A DNA stretch of 64,000 bases from the NCBI RefSeq assembly GCF_001426885.1, contig NZ_LMFP01000008.1:76220-140219 (forward strand). The letters are read 5' to 3'. Source of the stretch: Pelomonas sp. Root1444. Lineage in GTDB: Bacteria; Pseudomonadota; Gammaproteobacteria; Burkholderiales; Burkholderiaceae_C. The position numbers and the translations under genes are program-made. The notes under the pieces are model-generated. The model was not told where the DNA came from. It saw only the letters and a list, made by a program, of their open reading frames with translations, and did not search any database. This document shows, piece by piece, positions 29,530 through 38,274 of the stretch (positions within the stretch are counted from its first letter, which is position 1; every line of letters begins with the position of its first letter).

Positions 29530-30924
29530 ATGTCCAAGAACGCACTCGCCCCGCTGCTGCTGGCCTTGCTGCTGGCCGGCTGCGCCGTCACGGCGCCCAA
29601 CCCGCCGGCCGAGCCGGCGCCGCCCGCGGCCTTCAAGGGCTCGGCCGACTGGCAGCGCATCGCCCCCGACGTCGTCGTGCCCGAAGCCTGGTGGACGCTG
29701 TTCAAGGACCCGGTGCTCGACGGCCTGCAGGCCGATCTCGTCGTCGGCAACCAGAACCTCGCGGCCGCGCTCGCGCAGGTCGCGTCGGCCCGCGCGGTGC
29801 TGAAGGCCAGCAGCTCGGCCCTCTGGCCCACGCTGTCGCTGGGCGGCGGCACGACGCGCTCCGCCTCGGTGGCGGACGACGGCGGCCAGCGCCGCGTGGC
29901 CACGTCCAACTCGCTGACCGCCAACGCGGCCTGGGAACTCGACCTCTGGGGGCGGCTGTCCACGGGCATCAAGGCGGCAGGTGCCAGCTACCAGGCCAGC
30001 CAGGCCGACTTGGCCGCGCTGCGCCTGTCCGCCCAGGCGACGCTGACGCAGAGCTACTTCGCGTTGCGCACCGCCGAGGCCCAGCAGGCGCTGCTGCAGC
30101 GCACGGTCACCGCCAACGAGCGCGCGCTGGAGCTGACCCAGGCCCGCTACGCCAGCGGCGTTGCCGCGCAGACCGACGTGCTGCAGGCGCGCACGCAGCT
30201 GCGCAGCGTGCAGTCCCAGCTCGCGGACATGCGCGCCCAGCGCGCGCAGCTGGAGCACGCCATCGCGGCGCAGCTCGGCAAGCTGCCGGGCCAGTTCCAG
30301 CTGGCGCCCAGCGCCAGCCTGCCCGAGCTGCCGCCGGTGCCCGACCTCGTGCCCTCGACGCTGCTGGCCCAGCGCCCCGACATCGCGGCCGCCCGCGCCC
30401 GCCAGGTGGCGGCCTACGCGCAGATCGGCATCGCCGACGCGGCCTTCTTCCCGTCCATCGACCTGTCCGCCAGCGCCGGTTACCGCGGTGCGTCCTGGTC
30501 CAACCTCGTGTCGGCGCCCAACCTGCTGTGGAGCATAGGCGCGGCGGTCGCCGCCCCGCTCTTCGACGGCGGCCAGCGGCGCCTGGCCAGCGACCAGGCC
30601 CGCGCCTCCGCCGACGCCGCGACGGCCAACTACCGCCAGGCCGTGCTGACGGCCTTCCAGGAGGTCGAGGACAACCTCGTCGAGCTTGCAGAGTCCGGTG
30701 CCTCGCTGGCGCTGCAGCGCGACGCCTTCGAGGCGGCCGAGCGCAACCTCGACATCGTGCTGGCCCAGTACCGTGCCGGCACGGTCAGCTATCTCAACGT
30801 CAGCACGGCCCAGGCTTCGCTGCTGTCGGCCGAATCCAGCGTCCTCGCCTCGCGCAACCGCCAGTTGGTGGCGGCCGACCTGCTGTTGAAGAACCTGGGT
30901 GGGCGGTTGCCGACGCGGCCATGA
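29530..30924 (+). CDS. Outer-membrane efflux lipoprotein (NodT/OprM family)
   Basis: 464-aa TolC-like outer-membrane factor completing the RND system. The lipobox 'LLALLLAGC' puts the acylated Cys at residue 18. Internal repeats of the family are visible ('QNLAAALAQVASARAVLKAS' and 'RPDIAAARARQVAAYAQIGI'), along with 'FPSIDLSASAGYRG' and 'YRAGTVSYLNVSTAQASLLS'. It starts 5 bases after mdtC and ends at a hairpin shared with the convergent rplY terminator. Confidence 0.92.
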   Translation: MSKNALAPLLLALLLAGCAVTAPNPPAEPAPPAAFKGSADWQRIAPDVVVPEAWWTLFKDPVLDGLQADLVVGNQNLAAALAQVASARAVLKASSSALWPTLSLGGGTTRSASVADDGGQRRVATSNSLTANAAWELDLWGRLSTGIKAAGASYQASQADLAALRLSAQATLTQSYFALRTAEAQQALLQRTVTANERALELTQARYASGVAAQTDVLQARTQLRSVQSQLADMRAQRAQLEHAIAAQLGKLPGQFQLAPSASLPELPPVPDLVPSTLLAQRPDIAAARARQVAAYAQIGIADAAFFPSIDLSASAGYRGASWSNLVSAPNLLWSIGAAVAAPLFDGGQRRLASDQARASADAATANYRQAVLTAFQEVEDNLVELAESGASLALQRDAFEAAERNLDIVLAQYRAGTVSYLNVSTAQASLLSAESSVLASRNRQLVAADLLLKNLGGRLPTRP

Positions 30925-30954
30925 AAAAAGGCTCCAGAGATTGACTCTGGAGCC
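30924..30954 (-). terminator. Intrinsic terminator of rplY, facing the efflux operon
   Basis: A perfect 10-bp stem, GGCTCCAGAG / CTCTGGAGCC with a 5-base loop, spans 30930-30954. Six A residues at 30924-30929 become a T-run on the minus strand, 28 bases after the rplY stop. It is a strong terminator for rplY and may also stop the convergent efflux transcript. Confidence 0.88.
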
Positions 30955-30982
30955 CTTCGACGTTGGCTGGAAGCCCGAAGAA

Positions 30983-31606
30983 TTACTTCTTCTTCTTCTT
31001 GCCCTTGGCGTCGTCGGCGGCCGGAGCGGCGGCGACGATCACTTCTTCGGCCACAGGAGCGACCGGCGTTGCGACGACCGGGTTCGGCTTGCCGTGCGTG
31101 ACGACCTTGATGCCGGCCGGCAGCTTCACGTCATTGACGTGCAGCGAGTGACCTTGGGTCAGGCCGGACAGGTCCACCTCGATGAACTCGGGCAGTTGCT
31201 GGGCCAGGCAGGTGATCTCCAGCTCGGTGATCACGTGGTTGACCGTGCACTTGTCGGTCTTGACCGCGACGGAGTTCTCTTCACCGATGAAGTGCAGCGG
31301 CACCTTCTTCGTGATCTTGGTCGTGGCGTCCACGCGCTGGAAGTCGCAATGCAGGACTTGCGGCTTGAACGGGTGCACCTGGAAGTCACGCAGCAGGACT
31401 TGCGTGACCGAGCCGTTCAGCTCCATGTCCAGCAAGGAGCTGTGGAAGGCTTCCTTCTTGAGGGCGTGGTACAGCGCGTTGTGATCGAGCTCGATCAGTG
31501 CGGGCTCACCAGCGCCATAAACGATACCGGGCACCTTGCCGGCGACTCGCAGGCGGCGGCTCGCTCCGGTCCCCTGCAGCTTGCGCTCAAAAGCGACGAA
31601 CTTCAT
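30983..31606 (-). CDS. rplY: 50S ribosomal protein bL25, long (CTC) form
   Basis: 207-aa 5S rRNA-binding ribosomal protein of the CTC/TL5 type, with an N-terminal bL25 domain ('[20 protein letters not shown]', '[20 protein letters not shown]') and a C-terminal beta domain ('[20 protein letters not shown]'). The tail is Ala-rich and ends in polylysine. GGAG sits 6 bases before ATG 31606; the longer start at 31633 is not favoured. A hairpin with a short T-run separates it from prs. Confidence 0.95.
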   Translation of the reverse strand: MKFVAFERKLQGTGASRRLRVAGKVPGIVYGAGEPALIELDHNALYHALKKEAFHSSLLDMELNGSVTQVLLRDFQVHPFKPQVLHCDFQRVDATTKITKKVPLHFIGEENSVAVKTDKCTVNHVITELEITCLAQQLPEFIEVDLSGLTQGHSLHVNDVKLPAGIKVVTHGKPNPVVATPVAPVAEEVIVAAAPAADDAKGKKKKK

Positions 31607-31652
31607 GGTTTTCTCCAAAAAGAGAAACGGCACCCGCGACCAGGCACCGTTG

Positions 31653-31672
31653 AAAAGCCGTCTTTCGACGGC
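31653..31672 (-). terminator. Short intrinsic terminator between prs and rplY
   Basis: On the minus strand GCCGTC-GAAA-GACGGC forms a 6-bp stem with a GNRA-type loop, followed by TTTT. It lies about 150 bases after prs and 46 bases before the rplY start, so it could partly uncouple the two genes. Confidence 0.6.
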
Positions 31673-31683
31673 GGCGGAATCCG

Positions 31684-31858
31684 GATCAGAAGTTGTTGTT
31701 CTGCTCCGAGGAAAGGGAGGGCCCCGCTTGCGGGAGGGACCCTACTCGGACTGATCAGAAGTTGTCGTTCTGCTCCGAGAAAAGGGAGGGCCCCGCTTGC
31801 GGGAGGGACCCTACTCAGACTGACTAGAAATTGTTGTTTTGTTCCGAGAAAAGGGAGG
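31684..31858. repeat. 69-bp tandem repeats copied from the prs 3' end
   Basis: Two full 69-bp units (31684-31752 and 31753-31821) differ at only a few positions. A partial third unit (31822-31858) is the actual end of prs, including its stop codon. Each full unit therefore repeats the last prs codons plus about 30 bases of GC-rich hairpin sequence containing CCCGCTTGCGGG. This fills most of the prs-rplY gap; no gene lies there. Confidence 0.85.
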
Positions 31859-32786
31859 TGACCGATTCGCCATCGGAAATACGGCGGATGGTCTCGGCGA
31901 ACAGGAAGGCCACCGACAGCTGGCGGATGTTCTTGCAGGCCTTGGCCGCATCGGTCAGCGGGATGGTGTTGGTGATGACGACTTCGTCGAGCTGCGAGCC
32001 GGCGATGCGCTCGATAGCCGGGCCCGACAGGATGGGATGGGTGCAGTAGGCGAACACGCTCTTGGCGCCGCGCGCCTTCAGCACCTCCGCCGCCTTCACC
32101 AGGGTGCCGGCCGTGTCGATCATGTCGTCCATGACCACGCAGTTGCGGCCGTCGATGTCGCCGATGACGTGCATGACCTCGGAGACGTTGGCGGCCGGGC
32201 GGCGCTTGTCGATGATGGCCAGGTCGCAGCCGAGCTGCTTGGCCAGCGCGCGGGCGCGCACGACACCGCCGACGTCCGGGCTGACGACGACGAGGTTGCT
32301 GTAGTTGCGGCTCTTCAGGTCCGACAGCAGCACGGGCGACGCGTAGATGTTGTCGACCGGGATGTCGAAGAAGCCCTGGATCTGGTCGGCGTGCAGGTCC
32401 ATGGTCAGCACGCGCTCGACGCCGACGGTCTCCAGGCAGTTGGCGACGACCTTGGCCGAGATGGGCACGCGGGTGGAACGCGGGCGGCGGTCCTGGCGGG
32501 CGTAGCCGAAGTAGGGGATGACGGCCGTGATGCGGCGGGCGCTGGCGCGCTTGAGCGCGTCGGCCATGATCAGCAGCTCCATCAGGTTCTCGTTCGTCGG
32601 CGCGCAGGTGGGCTGGATGACGAACACGTCACGGGCACGCACGTTCTGCTGGATCTCGACGGTCACTTCGCCGTCCGAGAAACGGCCGACCACCGCCTTG
32701 CCCAGCTCGAGGCCGAGATGGGTCGCGATCTCCTGGGACAGAACCGGGTTCGCGTTGCCGGTGAAGAGAACCGTGTTGAGCAGCAC
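31824..32786 (-). CDS. prs: Ribose-phosphate pyrophosphokinase
   Basis: 320-aa PRPP synthase feeding histidine, nucleotide and NAD synthesis. Motifs: '[20 protein letters not shown]', '[11 protein letters not shown]', '[15 protein letters not shown]' and the PRPP loop '[20 protein letters not shown]'. The start is GTG at 32786 with AAGGA 6 bases upstream. Its last codons ('[10 protein letters not shown]') lie in a tandem repeat that has been copied twice downstream. Confidence 0.96.
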   Translation of the reverse strand: MLLNTVLFTGNANPVLSQEIATHLGLELGKAVVGRFSDGEVTVEIQQNVRARDVFVIQPTCAPTNENLMELLIMADALKRASARRITAVIPYFGYARQDRRPRSTRVPISAKVVANCLETVGVERVLTMDLHADQIQGFFDIPVDNIYASPVLLSDLKSRNYSNLVVVSPDVGGVVRARALAKQLGCDLAIIDKRRPAANVSEVMHVIGDIDGRNCVVMDDMIDTAGTLVKAAEVLKARGAKSVFAYCTHPILSGPAIERIAGSQLDEVVITNTIPLTDAAKACKNIRQLSVAFLFAETIRRISDGESVTSLFSEQNNNF

Positions 32787-32849
32787 TGGGCTTCCTTGGA
32801 TCGGTGGCCCGCTGAAGAAGAGCCGGTTCAGCGAAATACGGAAAACATT

Positions 32850-32926
32850 TGGCAGGGGAGGAAGGACTCGAACCCTCGCATGTCGGAATCAAAATCCGAT
32901 GCCTTGACCAACTTGGCGACTCCCCT
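32850..32926 (-). tRNA. tRNA-Gln (anticodon UUG)
   Basis: The 77-nt cloverleaf on the minus strand starts AGGGGAG and ends CTCCCCT-G-CCA with the CCA encoded. The anticodon arm is TCGGA-TTTTGAT-TCCGA, giving UUG. The T-loop is TTCGAGT. It lies between ispE and prs, its common position in betaproteobacteria. Confidence 0.97.
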
Positions 32927-32966
32927 ACACAGGACCCGGCCGAGCGGCCGAACCCTATAAACCTTG

Positions 32967-33860
32967 TCAGCCGGCCCAGCCCGCGAGCGGGTGAGAACCT
33001 AAGCTGCGGCAGATTCGACCGGTCCACCCTTCAGGCTGAGCCTGAAGCAATGTCGCCAGGGACTGGTCGTCCTTGCCATCTTTTCCATCCTCGGCGAGTA
33101 CCGAGAACACCGCAGCGCCAGAGCCCGTCATCCGGGCGTTGCCGAATTGCTTCGACATCAGCGCCACCGCGTCTCGCACTTCACTGCTGATTTCTTCGGC
33201 GGCGGGCTGGAGGTCGTTTCGACCAAAGCCTGCAACCAGTCTTTCTGCAGTTCCTGCCAGGGCGGGAAAGCCCGCGACTATAGCCAGGTTTTCGGACCTT
33301 GCCAAGCTCGGGCTTGAAAAGATGTCCTTGGTCGCCAGTCCGGCCGGGCCCTTTAGCACCGCGAAGCGCTGTTCGGGCAGGGCCAGCGGATGCAGAACCT
33401 CGCCGATGCCTTCGACAAAGGCAGGGCCGCCGCCGAGGAAGAAGGGCACGTCGGCGCCGAGCTTCAGGCCGAGGGCCATCAGCCGCTCCAGCGGCAGGCG
33501 CAGGCCCCAGAGCCGGTTCAGCGCGAGCAGCGTCGTCGCCGCATCCGACGAGCCGCCGCCCATGCCGGCACCGGCGGGCAGGCGCTTCTCCAGGTGGATG
33601 TCGGCGCCCAGCGTACAGCCGGTATCGAGCTGCAGCAGCCGCGCGGCGCGCAGGCACAGGTCGTCCGCTGGCAGGTCGCCGCCCAGCACGTCGTGGCGCT
33701 GCAGCGCGCCGTCGCCGCGCACCTCCACATGCAGCGTGTCGGCCCAGTCGACGAGCACGAAGAGCGACTGCAGCAGGTGATAGCCGTCGGCGCGTTTGCC
33801 GACGATGTGCAGGAAGAGATTCAGCTTGGCCGGCGCGGCCAGGTCGTACAAGGCTTTCAC
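32967..33860 (-). CDS. ispE: 4-diphosphocytidyl-2-C-methyl-D-erythritol kinase
   Basis: GHMP kinase of the non-mevalonate isoprenoid pathway. The 297-aa protein has 'YDLAAPAKLNLFLHIVGKRA', the ATP loop 'LPAGAGMGGGSSDAATTLLA', 'LGADVPFFL' and the C-terminal 'ARMTGSGAAVFSVL'. The start is the GTG at 33860 overlapping the lolB stop, reading 'VKALYDLAAPAK'. The 40 bases between its stop and the tRNA contain TATAGG on the minus strand, a possible -10 box for the tRNA. Confidence 0.93.
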   Translation of the reverse strand: MKALYDLAAPAKLNLFLHIVGKRADGYHLLQSLFVLVDWADTLHVEVRGDGALQRHDVLGGDLPADDLCLRAARLLQLDTGCTLGADIHLEKRLPAGAGMGGGSSDAATTLLALNRLWGLRLPLERLMALGLKLGADVPFFLGGGPAFVEGIGEVLHPLALPEQRFAVLKGPAGLATKDIFSSPSLARSENLAIVAGFPALAGTAERLVAGFGRNDLQPAAEEISSEVRDAVALMSKQFGNARMTGSGAAVFSVLAEDGKDGKDDQSLATLLQAQPEGWTGRICRSLGSHPLAGWAG

Positions 33861-34372
33861 GAGCCGTCGTCCAGCCGCGCGCGCAGCGTGACGACCGGGT
33901 CGGCCAGGCGGGTGGCGACGAGCGCCGGCAGCTTGGGCTCGATGCGCCAGCCGAGCTGCTCGAAACCGCCGGCCGTCTTCTGGTGCGGCGCGGCCGGCCA
34001 GGGGCGGGCCTGCAGCCAGTCGAACAGCGCGGCGACAGGCACGGCCTCGCCGAGCAGCTCGCGGGTCAGTGCGTCGAGGTCGTCGAACTGGCGCTCGTCC
34101 CCCGGCGTCTGCAGCATGACGCGGCCCGGCCGCCATTCGGCGCGGGCCACCAGGGCACCGAGCGGCGAGGTCAGCTCCAGCCGGCCAGCCTGCGGGCCGC
34201 CGAAGAGCTCGAAGCTGGCCGCGCCGCCGGTGCCGCGGTTGTGCACATTGCCGGCCACCGTCACGCTGATGCGGCCGCTGAGCCGCGCTTCCTGCACCGC
34301 GGCGGGCGGCGCCTTCTGCAACTGCGCGCAGCCGGCCAGCGCCAGCGCGAGCACCAGTGCCGCGGCCCTCAA
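33857..34372 (-). CDS. lolB: Outer-membrane lipoprotein insertion factor LolB
   Basis: 171-aa lipoprotein receiving lipoproteins from LolA at the outer membrane. The start is probably TTG at 34372, overlapping the upstream stop (TTGA) with GGTGA just before it. This gives a short signal ending in the lipobox 'LALALAGC' (Cys at about residue 15). The body has 'ARLSGRISVTVAG', 'FELFGGPQAGRLELTSPLGA', 'FDWLQARPW' and 'GWRIEPKLP'. Gene order TPR-lolB-ispE supports the call. The start codon is the weak point. Confidence 0.88.
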   Translation of the reverse strand: MRAAALVLALALAGCAQLQKAPPAAVQEARLSGRISVTVAGNVHNRGTGGAASFELFGGPQAGRLELTSPLGALVARAEWRPGRVMLQTPGDERQFDDLDALTRELLGEAVPVAALFDWLQARPWPAAPHQKTAGGFEQLGWRIEPKLPALVATRLADPVVTLRARLDDGS

Positions 34373-36096
34373 GGCTTCACCTTCAGCCGGTCCAGCGTCT
34401 CGCGCAGCGCCTCGTTGGCCGGGTCGCGCTGGGCGGCATCGGCGAACACGCGGCGCGCTTCGTCCTGCGCGCCGCTGGCCCACAGCACTTCGCCCAGGTG
34501 GGCGGCGATCTCGGCATCCGGCCGGCCGGCCATCGCCTGGCGCAGCAGCTTGGTGGCCTCGGGCAGGTTGCCCAGGCGGAACTCGACCCAGCCCAGGCTG
34601 TCGACGATGAAGGGCTCGCCGGGCGCCAGCTTCAGCGCGCGCTCGATCAGTTCCTTGGCCTCGGGCAGGCGCTGGTTGCGATCGGCGAAGGAATAGCCCA
34701 GCGCGTTGTACGCATGGTGGTGGTCAGGCTTGAGCTCGATGACACGGCGCAGCTGCGCCTCCATCTCGTCGAAGCGGCCGAGCTTCTCGCTCATCATGGC
34801 CTGCTCGTAGATCAAGTCGGTGTCTTCCTTGAAGCGCTCCGTCCCGGCCTTCAGCACGCCGGCCGCCCCGGCGTAGTCGCGCTGCTCGCGCAACAGCTGG
34901 GCCTCGGCCAGCACGGCTGCGCGCGTGTCGGCATCACCAGCATCGGCCGCGGGGCGCAGCAGCTTGCGGCCCTCGGCGAGCTTGCCCTGGCGGGCCAGCA
35001 GGCTGGCGCGGCGGAACTTCACCTCGATGCCGCCGCCGTCGACCTTCTGCAGCGCCGCCTCGGCGGCCTTGAAATCGCCGCGTTGCTCGGCCGCCTGCGA
35101 CAGCATCAGCCAGGCGCTCTGCCGGCCGTCGGCGCGGGCCTTGATCTCGTCGTCGGTGCCGGCAGCCGGCGTGTCCAGGCGCTTGAGGCTCTCCCTCAAT
35201 GCGGCCTCGGCGGCAGGCAGGTGCTTGAGTTCCAGCTCGATGGCGCCCAGCGCCAGCCAGGCGGCAGGGTTGTCGGGCGTCGCCCCGGTCAGCACGCGGA
35301 ACTCGCGCGCCGCATCGCCGGGCCGCTGGGCCTTGATGAGGGCGCGGCCATAGGCCTGGCGCAGCGCATGCTGGTCGGGCTTTTGCTGCAGGCGTTGGGT
35401 GATCAAGCTCTCGGCCTGGGGCTCGGCCGGCAGCAGGTCGACGGCGAGCTGCATCGCGTCGTCGCTGTCGGGCAGCAGCTGGTTGAGCTCGCGGGTCAGG
35501 GCCAGCGCGCGGGCGTTCTCGCCCGCGTTGATCGCGAACCGCGCTTCGGTGTAGAGCGCCGCGGGCTTGAGCGGGCCGGTCTGCGCCTGCAGCACGGGTG
35601 CCAGCGCCGCCAGCACGGCCTTGGGGTCGGGCGAGCGCTGGAAGAGGCGCGGCAGCGCCGCGATGAGACCCGGGCGCTGCACGTCGGGCGCCACCTTCAG
35701 CAGCGTGGCCAGCGGCTGCGGCACCTCGGCCGGCTTGTTCAGCAGGGCCAGCAGCTGCACGGTGGTCTGATACGCGTCCACCGAGGTCGGGATGGTGTCG
35801 GCCCAGCTGCGCGCGGCCAGCAGCGCCTGATCGCCGGCGCGAGCCTGAAGCGCGATGTTGACGACGCGCTTGAACAACTCCTCGTCGCCGGTGCGGCGCG
35901 CGGCGTCCAGCAGCACCTGGAAGGCCACGCCGGCCTGGCCGCTGTTCAGCTCGAGCTCGCCGATCAGCAGTTGGTAGAACAGCGGGGCGTCCATCGCCGA
36001 GTTCGTGAACGGCGTGGAGGGGGCCTCCTGGGCATGGGCTTGCAGCCCGAGAAGCAGGGCGGCGGCGCAGGCGATGCGGCGGACGGGGAACGGCAT
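34369..36096 (-). CDS. Tetratricopeptide-repeat periplasmic protein
   Basis: 575-aa protein with a signal peptide ('[22 protein letters not shown]') and tandem helical repeats of TPR type throughout. The best repeats are near the C-terminus: '[20 protein letters not shown]' and '[19 protein letters not shown]'. It is always found upstream of lolB in this lineage and is likely an envelope scaffold, but I know no assigned role. It is divergent from mutM with a 40-base gap. Confidence 0.85.
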   Translation of the reverse strand: MPFPVRRIACAAALLLGLQAHAQEAPSTPFTNSAMDAPLFYQLLIGELELNSGQAGVAFQVLLDAARRTGDEELFKRVVNIALQARAGDQALLAARSWADTIPTSVDAYQTTVQLLALLNKPAEVPQPLATLLKVAPDVQRPGLIAALPRLFQRSPDPKAVLAALAPVLQAQTGPLKPAALYTEARFAINAGENARALALTRELNQLLPDSDDAMQLAVDLLPAEPQAESLITQRLQQKPDQHALRQAYGRALIKAQRPGDAAREFRVLTGATPDNPAAWLALGAIELELKHLPAAEAALRESLKRLDTPAAGTDDEIKARADGRQSAWLMLSQAAEQRGDFKAAEAALQKVDGGGIEVKFRRASLLARQGKLAEGRKLLRPAADAGDADTRAAVLAEAQLLREQRDYAGAAGVLKAGTERFKEDTDLIYEQAMMSEKLGRFDEMEAQLRRVIELKPDHHHAYNALGYSFADRNQRLPEAKELIERALKLAPGEPFIVDSLGWVEFRLGNLPEATKLLRQAMAGRPDAEIAAHLGEVLWASGAQDEARRVFADAAQRDPANEALRETLDRLKVKP

Positions 36097-36121
36097 TCAG
36101 ACTCCGAAAGCAGGCGCTGAT

Positions 36122-36136
36122 TATGATTTCCGTCCC
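36122..36136 (+). promoter_or_regulatory. Possible -10 element for mutM
   Basis: TATGAT at 36122-36127 ends only 9 bases before the mutM ATG, in the 40-base gap divergent from the TPR gene. If used, the transcript would have almost no leader. No convincing -35 is visible. Confidence 0.4.
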
Positions 36137-36955
36137 ATGCCCGAGTTACCCGAGGTCGAAGTCACACGCCGCAGCTTCGCGGACGCCATCCACGGGGCCC
36201 GGGTGACCGGCCTGCGCCTGGGAAAACCGCTGCGCTGGCCCATCGGCGTGGACCCCGAAACGCTGCTCGGCAGCCGCGTCGGCAGCGTGCAAAGACGGGG
36301 TAAATATTTGTGGCTTCCGCTCGATGGGAGCGGCGGGCTGCTGATGCACTTGGGCATGTCGGGGTCGCTCGCCTTCCTCGACACGGCGCCTGCCCCCGGC
36401 GCACACGACCATTTCGACCTGCACACCGATCGCGGCCTGCTGCGGCTGACCGACCCGCGCCGCTTCGGCGCCGTCGTCTGGGCCGCGGGGCTGCAGGCCG
36501 AGCCGGTGGCGACGCTGCTCGGCGGCCTGGGCCTGGAGCCCTTCGACGACCGCTTCGACGGGCTGCACCTGCATGCCGCCTTGGGCGGCCGGCGCGTGGC
36601 CATCAAGCAGGCGCTGCTCGCGGGCGACATCGTCGTGGGCGCCGGCAACATCTACGCCTGCGAGGCGCTCTTCATGGCCGGCATCGACCCGCGCCTGCCC
36701 GCGGGCAAGCTCAGCCGCCCGCGCGCCGACAAGCTGGCCGCGGCCGTGCGCACCGTGCTGGGCCAGGCGCTGGAGGCGGGCGGCACGACGCTGCGCGACT
36801 TCCGCGACGCGCATGGCGTGGCGGGCAGCTTCCAGATGCAGGCGCAGGTCTATGGCCGCGAGGGCCAGGCCTGCCGGCGTTGCGGCACGGCCATCAAGCG
36901 CATCGTGCAGGGGCAGCGCTCCACCTTCTTCTGCCCGGCATGCCAGAAGCGTTGA
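36137..36955 (+). CDS. mutM: Formamidopyrimidine-DNA glycosylase
   Basis: 272-aa base-excision enzyme removing 8-oxoguanine opposite C. It starts '[20 protein letters not shown]' with catalytic P2 and E3. 'LLMHLGMSG' and '[16 protein letters not shown]' follow, and the C-terminal zinc finger is '[20 protein letters not shown]' then CPAC. It overlaps mutY by 16 bases; pairing these two GO-system glycosylases in one operon is neat functional coupling. Confidence 0.96.
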   Translation: MPELPEVEVTRRSFADAIHGARVTGLRLGKPLRWPIGVDPETLLGSRVGSVQRRGKYLWLPLDGSGGLLMHLGMSGSLAFLDTAPAPGAHDHFDLHTDRGLLRLTDPRRFGAVVWAAGLQAEPVATLLGGLGLEPFDDRFDGLHLHAALGGRRVAIKQALLAGDIVVGAGNIYACEALFMAGIDPRLPAGKLSRPRADKLAAAVRTVLGQALEAGGTTLRDFRDAHGVAGSFQMQAQVYGREGQACRRCGTAIKRIVQGQRSTFFCPACQKR

Positions 36956-37959
36956 TCTCGGACTTCGGCAAGACCGTCGTCGCCTGGCAGCGCCGCCACG
37001 GCCGCCACACGCTGCCGTGGCAGAACACGCGCGACCCCTACCGCGTCTGGCTGTCGGAAATCATGCTGCAGCAGACCCAGGTCGTGACGGTGCTGGGCTA
37101 CTACGAGCGCTTCCTGGCGCGCTGGCCGCGCGTCACCGACCTGGCCGCGGCCACGCTGGACGAGGTGCTGGCGATGTGGGCGGGCCTGGGCTACTACAGC
37201 CGCGCGCGCAACCTGCATGGCTGCGCCAAGGCGGTGGCCGAGCTGCATGGCGGCGAGTTCCCGCGCAGCGCGGCCGGCCTGCAGACGCTGCCGGGCATTG
37301 GCCGCTCCACGGCCGCGGCGGTGGCGGCCTTCTGCTTCGGCGAGCGCGTCGCCATCCTGGACGGCAACGTCAAGCGCGTGCTGTCGCGCGTGCTCGCCTT
37401 CGACGGCGACCTGTCCAGCAGTGCCGCGGAGAAGACGCTGTGGAACCACGCGACCGAGCTCCTGCCCGCGCAGGACGTCGACCGCTACACCCAAGGCCTG
37501 ATGGACCTGGGCGCGACCGTCTGCACCGCGCGGTCGCCCAACTGCCTGATCTGCCCGGTGCAGCCGCTGTGCCGCGGCCGGCAGGAGGGGGAGCCGACGC
37601 GCTTCCCCGTCAAGACGCGCAAGCTCAAGCGCGGCCGGCGCGAGAACTGGTGGCTCTGGATCCAGGACGCCGGGGGCCAGGTCTTGCTGCAGCAGCGTCC
37701 CGGCACCGGGGTCTGGGCGGGGCTGTGGACCCTGCCGATGTTCGACGACGAGGCCAGCGCCCGCGCCGCGGTCGCTGGCGCGAGCCCCGAGACGCTGCCG
37801 CGCATCGAGCATGCGCTGACGCATTTCGACTGGGTGCTGCACACGCTGCGCGCCGACGCGCCCGCGGCGACGGCTCCGACGGGCACCTGGGTCGCCCGGG
37901 AGAAACTCGCGCATTACGCGCTGCCCGCGCCGCTGAAGAAACTGATCGAGGAGAGCTGA
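36940..37959 (+). CDS. mutY: A/G-specific adenine glycosylase
   Basis: 339-aa glycosylase removing A mispaired with 8-oxoG. Catalytic Glu in '[20 protein letters not shown]', helix-hairpin-helix '[18 protein letters not shown]' followed by '[13 protein letters not shown]', and 4Fe-4S ligands C-x6-C-x2-C-x5-C in '[17 protein letters not shown]' are all intact. The C-terminal NUDIX-like domain recognises 8-oxoG. It starts inside mutM. Confidence 0.95.
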   Translation: MPEALISDFGKTVVAWQRRHGRHTLPWQNTRDPYRVWLSEIMLQQTQVVTVLGYYERFLARWPRVTDLAAATLDEVLAMWAGLGYYSRARNLHGCAKAVAELHGGEFPRSAAGLQTLPGIGRSTAAAVAAFCFGERVAILDGNVKRVLSRVLAFDGDLSSSAAEKTLWNHATELLPAQDVDRYTQGLMDLGATVCTARSPNCLICPVQPLCRGRQEGEPTRFPVKTRKLKRGRRENWWLWIQDAGGQVLLQQRPGTGVWAGLWTLPMFDDEASARAAVAGASPETLPRIEHALTHFDWVLHTLRADAPAATAPTGTWVAREKLAHYALPAPLKKLIEES

Positions 37960-38274
37960 ATGAAAGCCGAAGTGAAGAGCGGCGTCGAGTATTCGCTGAT
38001 CACGCTGCTGGTCGCGGGGCTGTGCCTGTGGCAGCTCATCAGCGGCGCCAACGAGGACGACCCCTCGCCGGCCAAGATGACGCTGATGGGCCTGGGGCTG
38101 ATGATCGCCGGCGCCATGCATTGCGTGTTCATGATGCAGCTGGTGCGGCGCACCGGGCGCGCCTTCGCGCCGTGGTTCATCGCCATCGTCATCTTCATGC
38201 CGATCGGCACGGCCGTGCTGCTGGCCCTGTTGCTGGGCGAGTCCGAAACGCCGGACGGACCGGCCTCGCCTTAG
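37960..38274 (+). CDS. Small three-span membrane protein
   Basis: 104-aa hypothetical protein starting immediately after the mutY stop. It has hydrophobic spans at about 12-30 ('SLITLLVAGLCLWQLISGA'), 41-60 ('LMGLGLMIAGAMHCVFMMQL') and 71-92 ('PWFIAIVIFMPIGTAVLLAL'), with an acidic C-terminus. I do not recognise the family. It is convergent with the oxidase gene and overlaps its stop by 4 bases. Confidence 0.65.
   Translation: MKAEVKSGVEYSLITLLVAGLCLWQLISGANEDDPSPAKMTLMGLGLMIAGAMHCVFMMQLVRRTGRAFAPWFIAIVIFMPIGTAVLLALLLGESETPDGPASP

Noticed and set aside
30899..31861. 320-codon plus-strand frame across rplY and the repeat region
   Set aside because: Shadow of rplY; the repeated C-terminal peptides simply reflect the 69-bp DNA repeats.
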